The position numbers and the translations under genes are program-made. A DNA stretch of 64,000 nucleotides from Mediterraneibacter massiliensis (GTDB lineage: Bacteria; Bacillota; Clostridia; Lachnospirales; Lachnospiraceae): positions 583,353 through 647,352 of the forward strand of contig NZ_LN913001.1 of the NCBI RefSeq assembly GCF_001487105.1, given 5' to 3'. Positions 1 to 8,247 of the stretch are shown here, piece after piece (within the stretch, counting starts at the first letter, position 1; every line of letters begins with the position of its first letter). The notes beneath the pieces are model-generated. The model was not told the DNA's origin, ran no database searches, and saw only the letters and a program-made list of their open reading frames with translations.

Positions 1-1
1 A

Positions 2-1738
2 CTATTTTTTCGCTTTTGTTTCTTTTATAATTGTCCTCATTGTAGATTTACGCATGAATTCGTAATCCGTACGGAATCCAAAAGAGTTATGTAGATTGTC
101 TGTTAACTTTGTCCGTTTATAAGATGGAATGTAACCACTGTCTTTGGATAAAAGTGTAACATTCATATTTCTTAATGTCTCTAAAATCTGATTACAGGTA
201 AACTGTTCGCCAAGTTTCTTTTCTAATAATCGATAAACCAATAAGCTGATGAAACAAGTCAGGAAATGTGCTTTGATACGATCCTCACGTCTGACAAACA
301 CAGGCCTTGCCTCGAACTCTGACTTCATGATTCTGAAGTTTTCTTCTATTTCCCATCGTTGTTTGTTGATATGAATGATTTCCCTGACATCTCCCTCGAG
401 ATTTGTAATAACTGCATAAAAACCATCATACATAGATTCTTCTAGGATCTTAGATTCATCTAATTGATAAATATTTTTTTGAGCTATTTCGCCATCGTCT
501 GTAATCGCTGTTTTTTGGATGAAACGAGTCGGATCATTTGGCCCCTTTCCTTTTCTGTTTTTATCAGAAGACAGTATCCTTTTTTTTGCTCGATCGATCT
601 GAGCATTACGAATCTTACTTTGATAAGCTTTATATTTAGGAGAATAGGTAATAATGACTGTTTCATCCATATCGCCTGTTACAAGGGGATATTCTTTATA
701 ATAAATAGTGTTGTATACCTCTGGATCTGATTCATCAAGCGTCCGCAGGTCGATTAGTTTGTTGGAACCCGGAACCTTAAATTGAGTTGGCAGGAGTGCG
801 AAATCACGTTCTTCTTTTTTCATTTTTTTCAAAGAATAAGTGATTACATAAGAACGGTTACCAAAACTGTTCAGAAAACGATTCTTTTTTCCGGCTAAAC
901 CAGCATCTGAACAAAAGATAAATTCACTGCAATTAAAATCTTTGATTACTTTCTGTTCGATTGGTTTTAGTGTAAGCTGCTCGTTTTGATTTCCAGGAAA
1001 TATATCAAATGCCAAAGGAATACCATCTGCATCCATAAAAAGCCCCATGGTTACGATTGGATTTGGACGATGCTCTTTACTTTTTCCGTATTTTTTCATG
1101 CCATCTTCCGCTTCAATTTCGAAATAATAGTTCGTGCAATCATAATATAAAATCTTAGAATTACGTGGATGGACAAAGTTAGAATTCTTGTACAATTCCT
1201 CCTGAATAAAGTCAGACTCCTCAGCAAGAACGGATAAAGCACGATAAAGATCCTGGAGGGAATACTTTGGAGGTTCTAATAAAGAATGACAGTACTTATA
1301 ACTGCTGAGTTTACTGGAAGGAGCCAGTATTCTTGCATAAATCAAATCTGTGAGGATTGCGTGGAAATCATAGGCAAACTTATGGTGATTACGTATGTTT
1401 CTGCAAATGTTATGCATTCTTAGTTCGCTGCATATCTTCTGTAAAAATAAATATCCGATATTAAATACGCGTTCTTCATCGAGAGGAATGCGAGCAAGTG
1501 GCGATAAGGATAGAGAGACTTTTTCTTTTTGTTGATTATAAGCAAGAGTTTCTTTTTCGGCTTCCTTTTTTGCCCAGTCCATTAAATCTTGTTCATTGCC
1601 TGAAAAGTGTTCTAAAAGAGCATTATATTTTCCCAGTTTTTTATAAATACGAGAAGAGGTTTTTCCGTTATCTTTTCGATAAGATTGTTTGATATAAACA
1701 TCTTGATTTCCTTTATTTCCGGTAATAGAAACGTACAT
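2..1738 (-). CDS. IS1634-like DDE transposase
   Basis: This is a 578-residue DDE transposase that would move the insertion sequence it lies in. The start at 1738 (MYVSITGN) is chosen over an upstream ATG at 1819 because GGAGG sits 8 bases before it. The likely catalytic residues are the Asp in the YYDCTNYYFE stretch (about residue 198), the Asp in FCSDAGLAGKK (about 275) and the Glu in the QRWEIEENF segment (about 464), which is the usual layout of the IS4/IS1634 superfamily. The reading frame is intact, with its stop at positions 2-4, but the far end of the element lies outside the window. The inner inverted repeat could not be placed with confidence. The family name is a recognition call from the protein sequence. 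Confidence 0.85.
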   Translation of the reverse strand: MYVSITGNKGNQDVYIKQSYRKDNGKTSSRIYKKLGKYNALLEHFSGNEQDLMDWAKKEAEKETLAYNQQKEKVSLSLSPLARIPLDEERVFNIGYLFLQKICSELRMHNICRNIRNHHKFAYDFHAILTDLIYARILAPSSKLSSYKYCHSLLEPPKYSLQDLYRALSVLAEESDFIQEELYKNSNFVHPRNSKILYYDCTNYYFEIEAEDGMKKYGKSKEHRPNPIVTMGLFMDADGIPLAFDIFPGNQNEQLTLKPIEQKVIKDFNCSEFIFCSDAGLAGKKNRFLNSFGNRSYVITYSLKKMKKEERDFALLPTQFKVPGSNKLIDLRTLDESDPEVYNTIYYKEYPLVTGDMDETVIITYSPKYKAYQSKIRNAQIDRAKKRILSSDKNRKGKGPNDPTRFIQKTAITDDGEIAQKNIYQLDESKILEESMYDGFYAVITNLEGDVREIIHINKQRWEIEENFRIMKSEFEARPVFVRREDRIKAHFLTCFISLLVYRLLEKKLGEQFTCNQILETLRNMNVTLLSKDSGYIPSYKRTKLTDNLHNSFGFRTDYEFMRKSTMRTIIKETKAKK

Positions 1739-1942
1739 CTGATAATTCCTCCAACCCTTTTTCTTTATTATACCACAAATAGTACAAAATAGCACGTATA
1801 AAATCATAAAATTTGACAAAAAAATAAGCCTTAAATGGCTTAAATAAAGGGTTTCTAAGGAAAGTTATAAAAATGATGTGTCAAACTCCCGGATACAAGG
1901 AAGAGAAATAAAATAAAAAAACAGCAGTTCTGAGAGGAATTT

Positions 1943-1971
1943 TTGACGTTTCTGGTAAAATGCGTTACAAT
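1943..1971 (+). promoter_or_regulatory. Sigma-A promoter of the DUF6465 gene
   Basis: TTGACG (1943-1948) and TACAAT (1966-1971) are separated by 17 bases, about 70 bases upstream of the gene at 2043. A perfect 7-bp dyad, GTTACAA (1964-1970) and TTGTAAC (1977-1983), covers the -10 box and the expected transcription start, so a repressor could bind there. The dyad is visible; its function is inferred. The rest of the 300-base gap between the transposase and this gene shows no further clear feature. Confidence 0.65.
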
Positions 1972-2042
1972 AAGAGTTGTAACACTTAGACTTGAGATTG
2001 ACAAGCAGAAAATACTTGGACGTTTTACAGGAGGGAACAAGT

Positions 2043-2462
2043 ATGGCAGTAAGAAAAGCATCTTCAAAAGAAAAAACACCGGTGAAGGCAATTGAGACAA
2101 AGAAGGATACGACAAAGGCGATCGAGACGAGAGCAGCAGTTTTAAAAGAGGCAGCGCCGGCGGAAAAGACAGAGGAAAAGGCTGTAGTAAAAAAAGCAGC
2201 GGCGAAAAAGCCAGTGTCTGCCAAGAAGGCAGCGCCCAGAAAGGCTTTGAAGAAGGTGGAACCCAATATAGAGATGTTCCTTCAATTTGCAGGTAAAGAA
2301 TATACGGAGAAAGAGATTTTTCAGAAAGTAAAAGAGATCTGGACGAAGACACTGAGACAGAAAGTCGGCGATATGAAAGATGTCAAGATCTATCTGAAAC
2401 CAGAAGAATCTGCTGCGTATTATGTGATCAACGGAGATACGACAGGTCGTGTAGAACTATAG
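2043..2462 (+). CDS. DUF6465 family protein with basic Lys/Ala-rich tail
   Basis: This 139-residue protein starts at ATG 2043 behind GGAGG; a longer in-frame start at 1992 lacks a good site. The first ~75 residues are low-complexity and rich in Lys, Ala and Glu, with repeated KKAAAKK-like runs resembling eukaryotic histone H1 tails. The last ~60 residues (from IEMFLQFAGKEYT) form a compact folded domain of the kind annotated as DUF6465 in Lachnospiraceae. The basic tail suggests nucleic-acid binding, but this is inference. It is a single-gene unit with its own promoter and a terminator just downstream. Confidence 0.75.
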   Translation: MAVRKASSKEKTPVKAIETKKDTTKAIETRAAVLKEAAPAEKTEEKAVVKKAAAKKPVSAKKAAPRKALKKVEPNIEMFLQFAGKEYTEKEIFQKVKEIWTKTLRQKVGDMKDVKIYLKPEESAAYYVINGDTTGRVEL

Positions 2463-2473
2463 AAAAAAAGAAG

Positions 2474-2520
2474 GGCTGTCCTTGGAAACTGCTGCAGGTT
2501 TTCACAGGACAGCCTCTTTG
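2474..2520 (+). terminator. Terminator after the DUF6465 gene
   Basis: A 9-bp perfect stem, GGCTGTCCT (2474-2482) with AGGACAGCC (2506-2514), is followed by a short T-rich stretch (TCTTTG). It lies 11 bases after the stop codon. Confidence 0.7.
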
Positions 2521-2562
2521 CCATTGGTAAGAAGGAGATAGAATACAGGAGGACGAAATAGT

Positions 2563-3327
2563 ATGGCACCAGTCAGGGTAAAACAGATCGAGATCGGCAG
2601 CGGAGTGCCGAAAGTATGCGTTCCTATTGTGGGCAGAACAGAAACGGAAATCCTTGCTTTTGCCGGGGAAGTGAAAAATTCTTCTGCTGACATCGTGGAG
2701 TGGAGGGCAGACTGGTACGAAGAGGTTCTGTGTCAGAATAAGATGATAAAGACAGCAGAAAAAGTAAGGCAGATCTTGCAGGACAAACCGTTGCTGTTTA
2801 CGTTTCGGACAAAGAAAGAGGGCGGCGAAAGAGACATAACGAAGGAGGCATATGCGGCATTAAATGGGCAGATCATAAAAAATGGTTATGCAGATCTGGT
2901 GGATGTGGAGTTTTTTCTGGGAGAGGAAACAGTAGGCTCTGTATCTTCCCTTGCCCGGGAATACCAGGTGAAAACCGTCTTTTCCAACCATGATTTTGAG
3001 AAAACACCGCAGCAGGAAGAGATATTGCGCCGTCTGAAAAATATGGAAAGGGCTGGCGCGGATATTGCGAAGATCGCCGTTATGCCGCAGAAAGCGGAAG
3101 ATGTGCTGGAACTTTTGTCGGCTACACTGAAAGCGGTACAGAGTATGTCCTGTCCGGTGATCACGATGTCTATGGGAAAAAGCGGAATGATCAGCCGTGT
3201 GTGCGGAGAAATATTTGGTTCTTCTGTTACCTTTGGGAGTATGCATACGTCCTCGGCGCCGGGCCAGATAGACATAGAAGCCTTGCGGCAGATGCTTGCG
3301 GTTCTGCATGGAGAATACATACAGTGA
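2563..3327 (+). CDS. aroD: Type I 3-dehydroquinate dehydratase
   Basis: This 254-residue enzyme converts 3-dehydroquinate to 3-dehydroshikimate in the shikimate pathway, in the cytoplasm. The Schiff-base lysine is K170 (AKIAVMP) and the catalytic histidine is H143 (FSNHDFEKTP); both fall at the same numbers as in the classical enterobacterial enzyme. The length matches the family (about 250). GGAGG lies upstream of ATG 2563. The gene is followed after 43 bases by an HD-domain gene on the same strand, and the three genes from 2563 to 4724 may form one transcript. Confidence 0.95.
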   Translation: MAPVRVKQIEIGSGVPKVCVPIVGRTETEILAFAGEVKNSSADIVEWRADWYEEVLCQNKMIKTAEKVRQILQDKPLLFTFRTKKEGGERDITKEAYAALNGQIIKNGYADLVDVEFFLGEETVGSVSSLAREYQVKTVFSNHDFEKTPQQEEILRRLKNMERAGADIAKIAVMPQKAEDVLELLSATLKAVQSMSCPVITMSMGKSGMISRVCGEIFGSSVTFGSMHTSSAPGQIDIEALRQMLAVLHGEYIQ

Positions 3328-3370
3328 TACACAAAAAATAGACAATAAAAAAATAAAGGGAGAACGGCAT

Positions 3371-3961
3371 ATGGAAGAAAGACTGAAACAGCAGATGGCA
3401 TTTATCGTAGAAGCAGATAAGGTAAAAAATATTTTTCGCCAGACCTATCTTGCAGACGGAAAGAGAAAGGAAAACGATGCAGAACATTCCTGGCATCTTG
3501 CATTGGCAGCTCTGCTTTTGAAAGAGCATATGGAGGAGGAAACAGATCTTACAAAAGTGCTGGCAATGATTCTGATCCATGATCTGGTAGAGATTGATGC
3601 GGGAGATACGTATGCGTATGATGAAAAGGGCGCGCAGTCTAAGAGAGAACGGGAAGAAAAGTGTGCGGACAGGATTTTTGGTATACTTCCCAAAGACCAA
3701 GGAGAGTGGTTTCGTTCCCTGTGGGAGGAATTTGAGGCATATGAGACGCCGGAAGCGAAATATGCGCACCTTCTGGATAACTTCCAGCCTCTCCTTTTAA
3801 ACGATGCGTCAGACGGTAAAAGCTGGACGGAGCACGGTGTGCGCAAGTCGCAGATATATAAAAGAAACCAGCGGCTTCCTGAGACATCAGCGTCTGTGTG
3901 GGGACAGATGGAAGAGATCGTGGAAAAACATATACAAAAAGGACATGTAAAAGCGGACTAA
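3371..3961 (+). CDS. HD-domain phosphohydrolase (YfbR/HDDC2-like)
   Basis: This 196-residue protein starts at ATG 3371, behind GGGAGAA; the longer in-frame ORF from 3296 overlaps aroD and lacks a site. It carries a metal-binding HD signature: His in HSWHLALAA (about residue 40), the IHDLVEIDAGDTYAYD segment (about 70-85) and a C-terminal Asp in LLDNFQPLL. This pattern fits the YfbR/HDDC2 group, whose characterised members are 5'-deoxynucleotidases. Substrate specificity cannot be read from the sequence. It lies between aroD and the sirtuin gene. Confidence 0.8.
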   Translation: MEERLKQQMAFIVEADKVKNIFRQTYLADGKRKENDAEHSWHLALAALLLKEHMEEETDLTKVLAMILIHDLVEIDAGDTYAYDEKGAQSKREREEKCADRIFGILPKDQGEWFRSLWEEFEAYETPEAKYAHLLDNFQPLLLNDASDGKSWTEHGVRKSQIYKRNQRLPETSASVWGQMEEIVEKHIQKGHVKAD

Positions 3962-3995
3962 ATCTGTAGGATGAGAAAGAAAGGAGACGGCATAG

Positions 3996-4724
3996 ATGTA
4001 TGAAAGGGAAATAGAGCAGCTGCAGGAGATGATCGACGCAAGTGGTCATATTGTATTCTTTGGAGGAGCCGGTGTATCTACAGAGAGCGGCATACCGGAT
4101 TTCAGAAGCGCAGACGGAATCTATCATCAGGCATGTCAGTATTCTCCTGAGGAAGTCGTAAGTCATTCCTTCTTTATGCGGTATCCGGAAAGTTTTTATG
4201 ACTTTTATAAGGAAAAAATGATGATGCTGGATGCAAAGCCTAATCCTGCACATAAGAAGCTTGCGGAATTGGAAGCAGTGGGAAAGCTAAAAGCGGTCAT
4301 TACACAGAATATAGATGGCCTCCACCAGGCAGCAGGAAGCAAAACGGTCTATGAACTGCACGGAAGCATTCATCGGAATCACTGTATGAAATGTGGAAAG
4401 TCTTATGACGCTTCCTATGTAAAAGAAGCAGACGGCATACCGCGGTGCAGCTGCGGCGGTATTGTCAAACCAGACGTCGTACTCTATGAAGAAGCACTGG
4501 ATGGATGTACGATAGAAAAAGCTGTCCAGGCGATTGCACAGGCAGATATGCTGCTGATCGGAGGAACTTCTCTGGTTGTCTATCCGGCAGCAGGGTTTAT
4601 CGATTATTTCCGTGGCAGGCATCTGGTTGTGATCAATAAGTCTGAGACAGCAAAAAGTGTAAGAGCAGAACTACAGATTTCTGCTCCCATTGGTGAAATT
4701 TTAGACCGTATCCGGGTACAGTGA
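3996..4724 (+). CDS. cobB: NAD-dependent protein deacylase, SIR2 family
   Basis: This 242-residue sirtuin removes acyl groups from protein lysines using NAD. The NAD-binding motif GGAGVSTESGIPDFR lies near residue 25, the TQNIDGLHQ motif near 105 and a catalytic His in YELHGSIH. Four zinc ligands are C130, C133, C151 and C153. The length fits bacterial CobB. ATG 3996 has GGAG 10 bases upstream. It is probably co-transcribed with the two genes before it and converges on the methyltransferase gene at 4742. Confidence 0.92.
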   Translation: MYEREIEQLQEMIDASGHIVFFGGAGVSTESGIPDFRSADGIYHQACQYSPEEVVSHSFFMRYPESFYDFYKEKMMMLDAKPNPAHKKLAELEAVGKLKAVITQNIDGLHQAAGSKTVYELHGSIHRNHCMKCGKSYDASYVKEADGIPRCSCGGIVKPDVVLYEEALDGCTIEKAVQAIAQADMLLIGGTSLVVYPAAGFIDYFRGRHLVVINKSETAKSVRAELQISAPIGEILDRIRVQ

Positions 4725-4736
4725 TATACCCGGATA
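4709..4736. terminator. Shared hairpin between convergent genes
   Basis: TATCCGGGTA (4709-4718) pairs perfectly with TACCCGGATA (4727-4736). The left arm is the last codons of the sirtuin gene. Downstream bases on the plus strand are TCAGATTATTTTT, so termination is most plausible for the plus strand, but the hairpin lies between two convergent genes and could serve both. Confidence 0.6.
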
Positions 4737-4741
4737 TCAGA

Positions 4742-5608
4742 TTATTTTTGCTCTTTTTCCCATCTTCCGGAAGCGCCGCAGGGAAGAATAAGCCCACTGT
4801 CGGCAACAGGCAGTCCGATTTCTTCGGAGACGACATGTCCCTGCCATGGGGCTAATTCTGTCGCGATCAGGTAGGTCAGGACGGCAGGCGCCAGTCCGGT
4901 CGTATAAGAGTTTACGAGAAAGAACAGAGCGTCTTTGGATAAGATCTTTGTACAGAGCCTGATAAAGTGGTGGATCATATCTTCGATCTTCCAGATCTCC
5001 CCTTTGGGGCCTCTGCCGTAGGAGGGAGGATCCATGATAATAGCGTCATAGGTATTCCCGCGCCGGATCTCCCGCTCTACAAATTTTACACAATCATCTA
5101 CCAGCCAGCGGATGGGAGCGTCTTTTAATCCCGATGATACGGCGTTTTCCTTCGCCCAGCCGACCATCCCTTTGGAAGCGTCCACATGGGTGACCTGCGC
5201 CCCGGCAGCGGCAGCGGCAAGCGTGGCGCCGCCTGTATAGGCAAACAAATTCAGGACTTTTACCGGACGCCCGGCATTTCGTATTTTTTCGGAAAACCAG
5301 TCCCAGTTGGTTGCCTGCTCTGGGAACAGACCGGTATGTTTAAAGTTAAAAGGCTTTAAATTAAAAGTCAAAGTTTTGTAATGAATCTGCCATTGCTTAG
5401 GCAAGTCAAAAAACTCCCATTCTCCGCCGCCTTTCTTGCTGCGGTGATAATGTCCGTTCTTCTTTTTCCATCCTGCGTTTGTCCTGGGTGTATCCCAGAT
5501 GACCTGGGGATCCGGGCGTACTAAGAGATAGTCTCCCCAGCGTTCTAGTTTTTCCCCTTTAGAGCAGTCAAGTACTTCATATTCTTTCCATTTATCTGCA
5601 ATCCACAT
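4742..5608 (-). CDS. Class I SAM-dependent methyltransferase (RlmI/RlmK-like)
   Basis: This 288-residue protein has a Rossmann methyltransferase core: motif I as LNLFAYTGGATLAAAAAG (about residues 120-138) and the catalytic-type MDPPSYGRGPKGEIW (about 190-205). This is the signature of 23S rRNA cytosine C5 methyltransferase-like proteins in the RlmI/RlmK group, but the usual N-terminal PUA domain is absent. The RNA target is not known from the sequence. It is transcribed alone, convergent with the sirtuin gene. Confidence 0.8.
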   Translation of the reverse strand: MWIADKWKEYEVLDCSKGEKLERWGDYLLVRPDPQVIWDTPRTNAGWKKKNGHYHRSKKGGGEWEFFDLPKQWQIHYKTLTFNLKPFNFKHTGLFPEQATNWDWFSEKIRNAGRPVKVLNLFAYTGGATLAAAAAGAQVTHVDASKGMVGWAKENAVSSGLKDAPIRWLVDDCVKFVEREIRRGNTYDAIIMDPPSYGRGPKGEIWKIEDMIHHFIRLCTKILSKDALFFLVNSYTTGLAPAVLTYLIATELAPWQGHVVSEEIGLPVADSGLILPCGASGRWEKEQK

Positions 5609-5766
5609 CTTATGAATCCTTTCTGTTTGTCAAAATCTTGAAAAATCTGAATATATAATCTCATAAACGGTATGCTTTTTCAATAAAAATAAGACAGCTA
5701 TATAGCAAAAGTTACTGTCAAAATAAAACTTAATTTAGTCAATAAGGTTGTTGGCACATAAACGTA

Positions 5767-5795
5767 TTGCTTTTGTCTGTACATTGCAATATAAT
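5767..5795 (+). promoter_or_regulatory. Promoter of the toxin-antitoxin operon
   Basis: TTGCTT (5767-5772) and a perfect TATAAT (5790-5795) are separated by 17 bases, 45 bases upstream of the antitoxin start. Confidence 0.65.
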
Positions 5796-5839
5796 AGAGG
5801 TAAGAAGAAAACACATCTCTATGAAAGGAACAATGAGAT

Positions 5840-6145
5840 ATGGCAAAATCAGCAAATCTTTATGCAAGAATTGAGCCTGAAGTAAAAGAACAGGCAGAAC
5901 GCATTTTATCCGCACTTGGAATCCCTGCCTCAAATGCAATCAATATGTTTTATAAACAGATTATCATGCAACGTGGTTTACCGTTTGATGTTAAGATACC
6001 AAGAGAAAAACCGATGGATGTATCCACACTTACGGAAGAAGAATTTAACGCAGAACTTGAGAAAGGATATGCGGATATGAAAGCCGGACGAGTGAAAGAT
6101 GCAAGACAGGCTTTTGCAGATATTCGGAAAGATTATAATCTATGA
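5840..6145 (+). CDS. RelB/DinJ-family antitoxin
   Basis: This 101-residue protein has the N-terminal ribbon-helix-helix of RelB/DinJ antitoxins (SANLYARIEPEVKEQAERIL, then ALGIPASNAINMFYKQII). The acidic C-terminal half (from about residue 60) would wrap and neutralise the toxin. It overlaps the toxin gene by ATGA at 6142-6145, the usual sign of translational coupling. The family regulates its own promoter, and a consensus promoter lies directly upstream. Confidence 0.88.
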   Translation: MAKSANLYARIEPEVKEQAERILSALGIPASNAINMFYKQIIMQRGLPFDVKIPREKPMDVSTLTEEEFNAELEKGYADMKAGRVKDARQAFADIRKDYNL

Positions 6146-6480
6146 TATTTGATGTGAAACTGTCAAAACAGGCGGACAGTGATTTAAGGAATATATATGA
6201 GTATATTGCCTTTGAACTGCAAGCGCCGGAGAATGCGGACGGACAACTGAATCAACTGGAAAAGATGATACTTTCCCTTGAAGAAATGCCGGAACGCTTT
6301 CGACGATATGAGAAAGAACCATGGCGCAGTCAAGGGCTTCGTATCGTTCCTGTGGATAATTACCTTGTGGTGTATATTCCTGAAATAGATATACAGCGAG
6401 TAACAGTTATCCGTGTGCTGTATGGAAGAAGAAATGTTGATGAAGAACTTAGGCTTCATACAACCATAACAACTGAATAA
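6142..6480 (+). CDS. RelE/ParE-family toxin
   Basis: This 112-residue protein begins VKLSKQADSDLRNIYEYIA, the helical hairpin typical of the RelE/ParE fold, and ends with the core strands (LRIVPVDNYLVVYIPE, RVTVIRVLYGRRNVDEEL). The long N-terminal helical hairpin and the RVLYGRRN motif are ParE/RelE-like. Whether it cleaves mRNA or poisons gyrase cannot be decided. It is translated by overlap with the antitoxin and followed by a terminator. Confidence 0.87.
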   Translation: MIFDVKLSKQADSDLRNIYEYIAFELQAPENADGQLNQLEKMILSLEEMPERFRRYEKEPWRSQGLRIVPVDNYLVVYIPEIDIQRVTVIRVLYGRRNVDEELRLHTTITTE

Positions 6481-6489
6481 GGGGTATAT

Positions 6490-6522
6490 AAGCGGTAATC
6501 AAAAAAGGTTATCGCTTTTTTA
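6490..6522 (+). terminator. Terminator of the toxin-antitoxin operon
   Basis: AAGCGGTAA (6490-6498) pairs with TTATCGCTT (6509-6517, one G-T pair), followed by a run of T. Confidence 0.8.
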
Positions 6523-6563
6523 ATTTTATAGGAAAGTTCAATCTTTATCGAATTTTTGAATGA

Positions 6564-6587
6564 AAAAGGCCTGCACAAAGGCAGGCG
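6564..6587 (-). terminator. Minus-strand terminator after a gene remnant
   Basis: GCCTGC (6570-6575) and GCAGGC (6582-6587) form a 6-bp stem. On the minus strand it is followed by a T run (the complement of AAAAAG at 6564-6569). It supports the idea that a minus-strand gene once ended just upstream. Confidence 0.6.
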
Positions 6588-6607
6588 TGAGAAGAAGATG
6601 ACACTGC

Positions 6608-6720
6608 TTAGAAGATATAAAAGCCTTCTACACCAGCCTCATCGGCAAATAAATCGTCTTCATTTAAGAAATCATCCATCAGATTTTATACGCCATGACC
6701 TTTTTATCCAAAGTGAGTGA
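6608..6720 (-). pseudogene. C-terminal remnant of an unidentified gene
   Basis: On the minus strand, positions 6679-6608 read MDDFLNEDDLFADEAGVEG and end FYIF-stop, directly followed by the minus-strand terminator. There is no ribosome binding site before this ATG. The bases before it in a neighbouring frame read SLTLDKKVMAYKI-stop, so a single-base frameshift near 6682 would join them into one longer tail. I read it as the end of a decayed gene; the family is not recognised. The remaining stretch from 6720 to 6960 shows no gene I can support. Confidence 0.35.
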
Positions 6721-6961
6721 ACCCTATATTGATCTGGGAACAGCCTCTGGAAAATTGTTCTGCCACGACTTACACAGCAGGATAATGATACGTCCGCATG
6801 GCGCGGTTCTGCCCATAAGAATGGGAATAGTTGAGATACTAGAGGAGCCTTCCAAAGCCGTCTGTCTGCTTAGAAAACATATCACGAAACGAATTTCTTA
6901 TGTGTTATACTTAGAGTACAGATTTTAATATGAAAATATGTTGATATAGGAGTTGAACGTG

Positions 6962-7813
6962 ATGCAGATATTGTATGTTACCGATTTACATGGAGATAAA
7001 GAGAAGTACAAAAAGACATTGGAGATTGCCAGTGAAAAAGGAATCAGTGTGATTGTTAATGGTGGAGATATGCTGCCAAAGCAGTGTAACAGACACTTGG
7101 AATAACCAATCTTTATCAAAGGATTTTTAAGAGAATACTTCAAAGAGTTGCAGGGACAGGACATCAAATATTTTGCTATGCTTGGAAATGATGATTTACG
7201 GGCTGTTGATGAATTGTTTGATACAGTTTGTAGTGAATTTCCAAATGTTTACAATATGGCAGGAAGAAAAGTGGATATTAACGGATTTGAATTTATTGGT
7301 ATGAACTTTATACTAGACCACCCTTTCGGTTGCAAAGACAGAGTGATTACAGAAAAGGATTACATTCCACAAAGACAGTTCACTGCTGCTGCAGGAACTT
7401 CTAATGAATATGATTATGACAGGATTTATAACTGGCTGGAATATTCAAAAACAGAATTACCTTATATGTGTGATGTGCTTAAGCAGTTACCAAAACCAGA
7501 CAATACACAGAAAACCGTGTATATCATACACATGCCACCGGCAAGATTACGGTTGGGACAGTTGCTTTATTAGGACTTGGATATAGGCTCTGTCGATATT
7601 TACAATTTCTTAAAGGAAATGCAGCCATTATGTTCTTTGCATGGACATATACATGAAAGTCCAGATACCGAAAAAGGAAAATGGTGCAATCAGATAGGCA
7701 ATACAATTTGCATTCAAACAGGGCAGACAGAATTATTTGATAGTGAGATGGTCTATGCGGAAATTGATTTGCAACATCAGGAATTTAAGCGAGAAGTAGT
7801 CAAAATGAAATAA
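6962..7813 (+). pseudogene. Metallophosphoesterase gene with two in-frame stops
   Basis: One continuous frame of about 283 codons from ATG 6962 encodes a calcineurin-like phosphoesterase. The metal-binding motifs are all present: DLHGD (start), NGGD (about residue 37), GNDD (about 80), a HMPP segment (about 190) and GHIHE (about 225). Two nonsense codons break it, TAA at 7103-7105 and TAG at 7571-7573, with no frameshift. Each is one C-to-T change from a glutamine codon. The split pieces have no convincing starts of their own, so I call it a recent pseudogene. Substrate is unknown. Confidence 0.8.
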
Positions 7814-7821
7814 GCAAGAGG

Positions 7822-7844
7822 AACACCGGAAACGGTGTTTTTTC
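7822..7844 (+). terminator. Terminator after the phosphoesterase pseudogene
   Basis: AACACCG (7822-7828), a GAAA tetraloop and CGGTGTT (7833-7839), followed by TTTTT. It separates the pseudogene from the restriction island. Confidence 0.82.
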
Positions 7845-7967
7845 TGGAACAGTAGATTTGCAGTCTTTGATAAAAAGATTGATAGGAAGTGAGATTGAAC
7901 AGAAAAACGGAGTGAATTAAAAAACAGCAGGACAAACGGCTGATATATAGGAGAAAGCGTGTTATAA

Positions 7968-8246
7968 TTGGATCGTAAAAAAGAAATTATTGTTGCTGCA
8001 TACAGAGATTTTACAGATCGAGCAGTTCTTCTGACAAATAAAGCAATGTCAAAACCTGACCGTATCAGAGAGATGATTAAGGGGACGTTAGGAAAGATTA
8101 CAAAAGCAGAAATTATAGAACAGTGTCCGGAAATCAGACAAACAACTGCGCAGCGAGCATTGAATGAGCTGCTTAAAAATAATGCGATAATCAAAATTGG
8201 CGGCGGAAGATACACTTCGTATGTATGGAATAGGGAGAATGATTAG
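7968..8246 (+). CDS. Small winged-helix protein, Fic C-terminal-like
   Basis: This 92-residue protein uses a TTG start at 7968 with GGAGAAAG about 12 bases upstream. The second half (KPDRIREMIKGTLGKITKAE to KIGGGRYTSYVW) reads as a winged helix-turn-helix like the one that closes many Fic-family proteins; the Fic catalytic motif HPFxxGNGR is absent here and upstream. It ends one base before the hsdM start, so it is the first gene of the restriction operon. It may be a truncated Fic gene kept as an operon regulator. Function is not established. Confidence 0.6.
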   Translation: MDRKKEIIVAAYRDFTDRAVLLTNKAMSKPDRIREMIKGTLGKITKAEIIEQCPEIRQTTAQRALNELLKNNAIIKIGGGRYTSYVWNREND

Positions 8247-8247
8247 T

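Noticed and set aside
2563..3401. Long minus-strand frames under aroD (for example 2886-3401)
   Set aside because: They are antisense to a gene with full catalytic residues and have no ribosome sites or recognisable domains.
6695..6928. A 77-codon plus-strand frame with GKLFCHDLHSRIMIR
   Set aside because: No ribosome site and no family; it lies opposite a decayed minus-strand gene and is probably chance.
7148..7573. Separate small genes at 7148-7573 and 7577-7813
   Set aside because: They are in the same frame as the fragment from 6962 and make one phosphoesterase broken by two stops, so they are annotated as one pseudogene.
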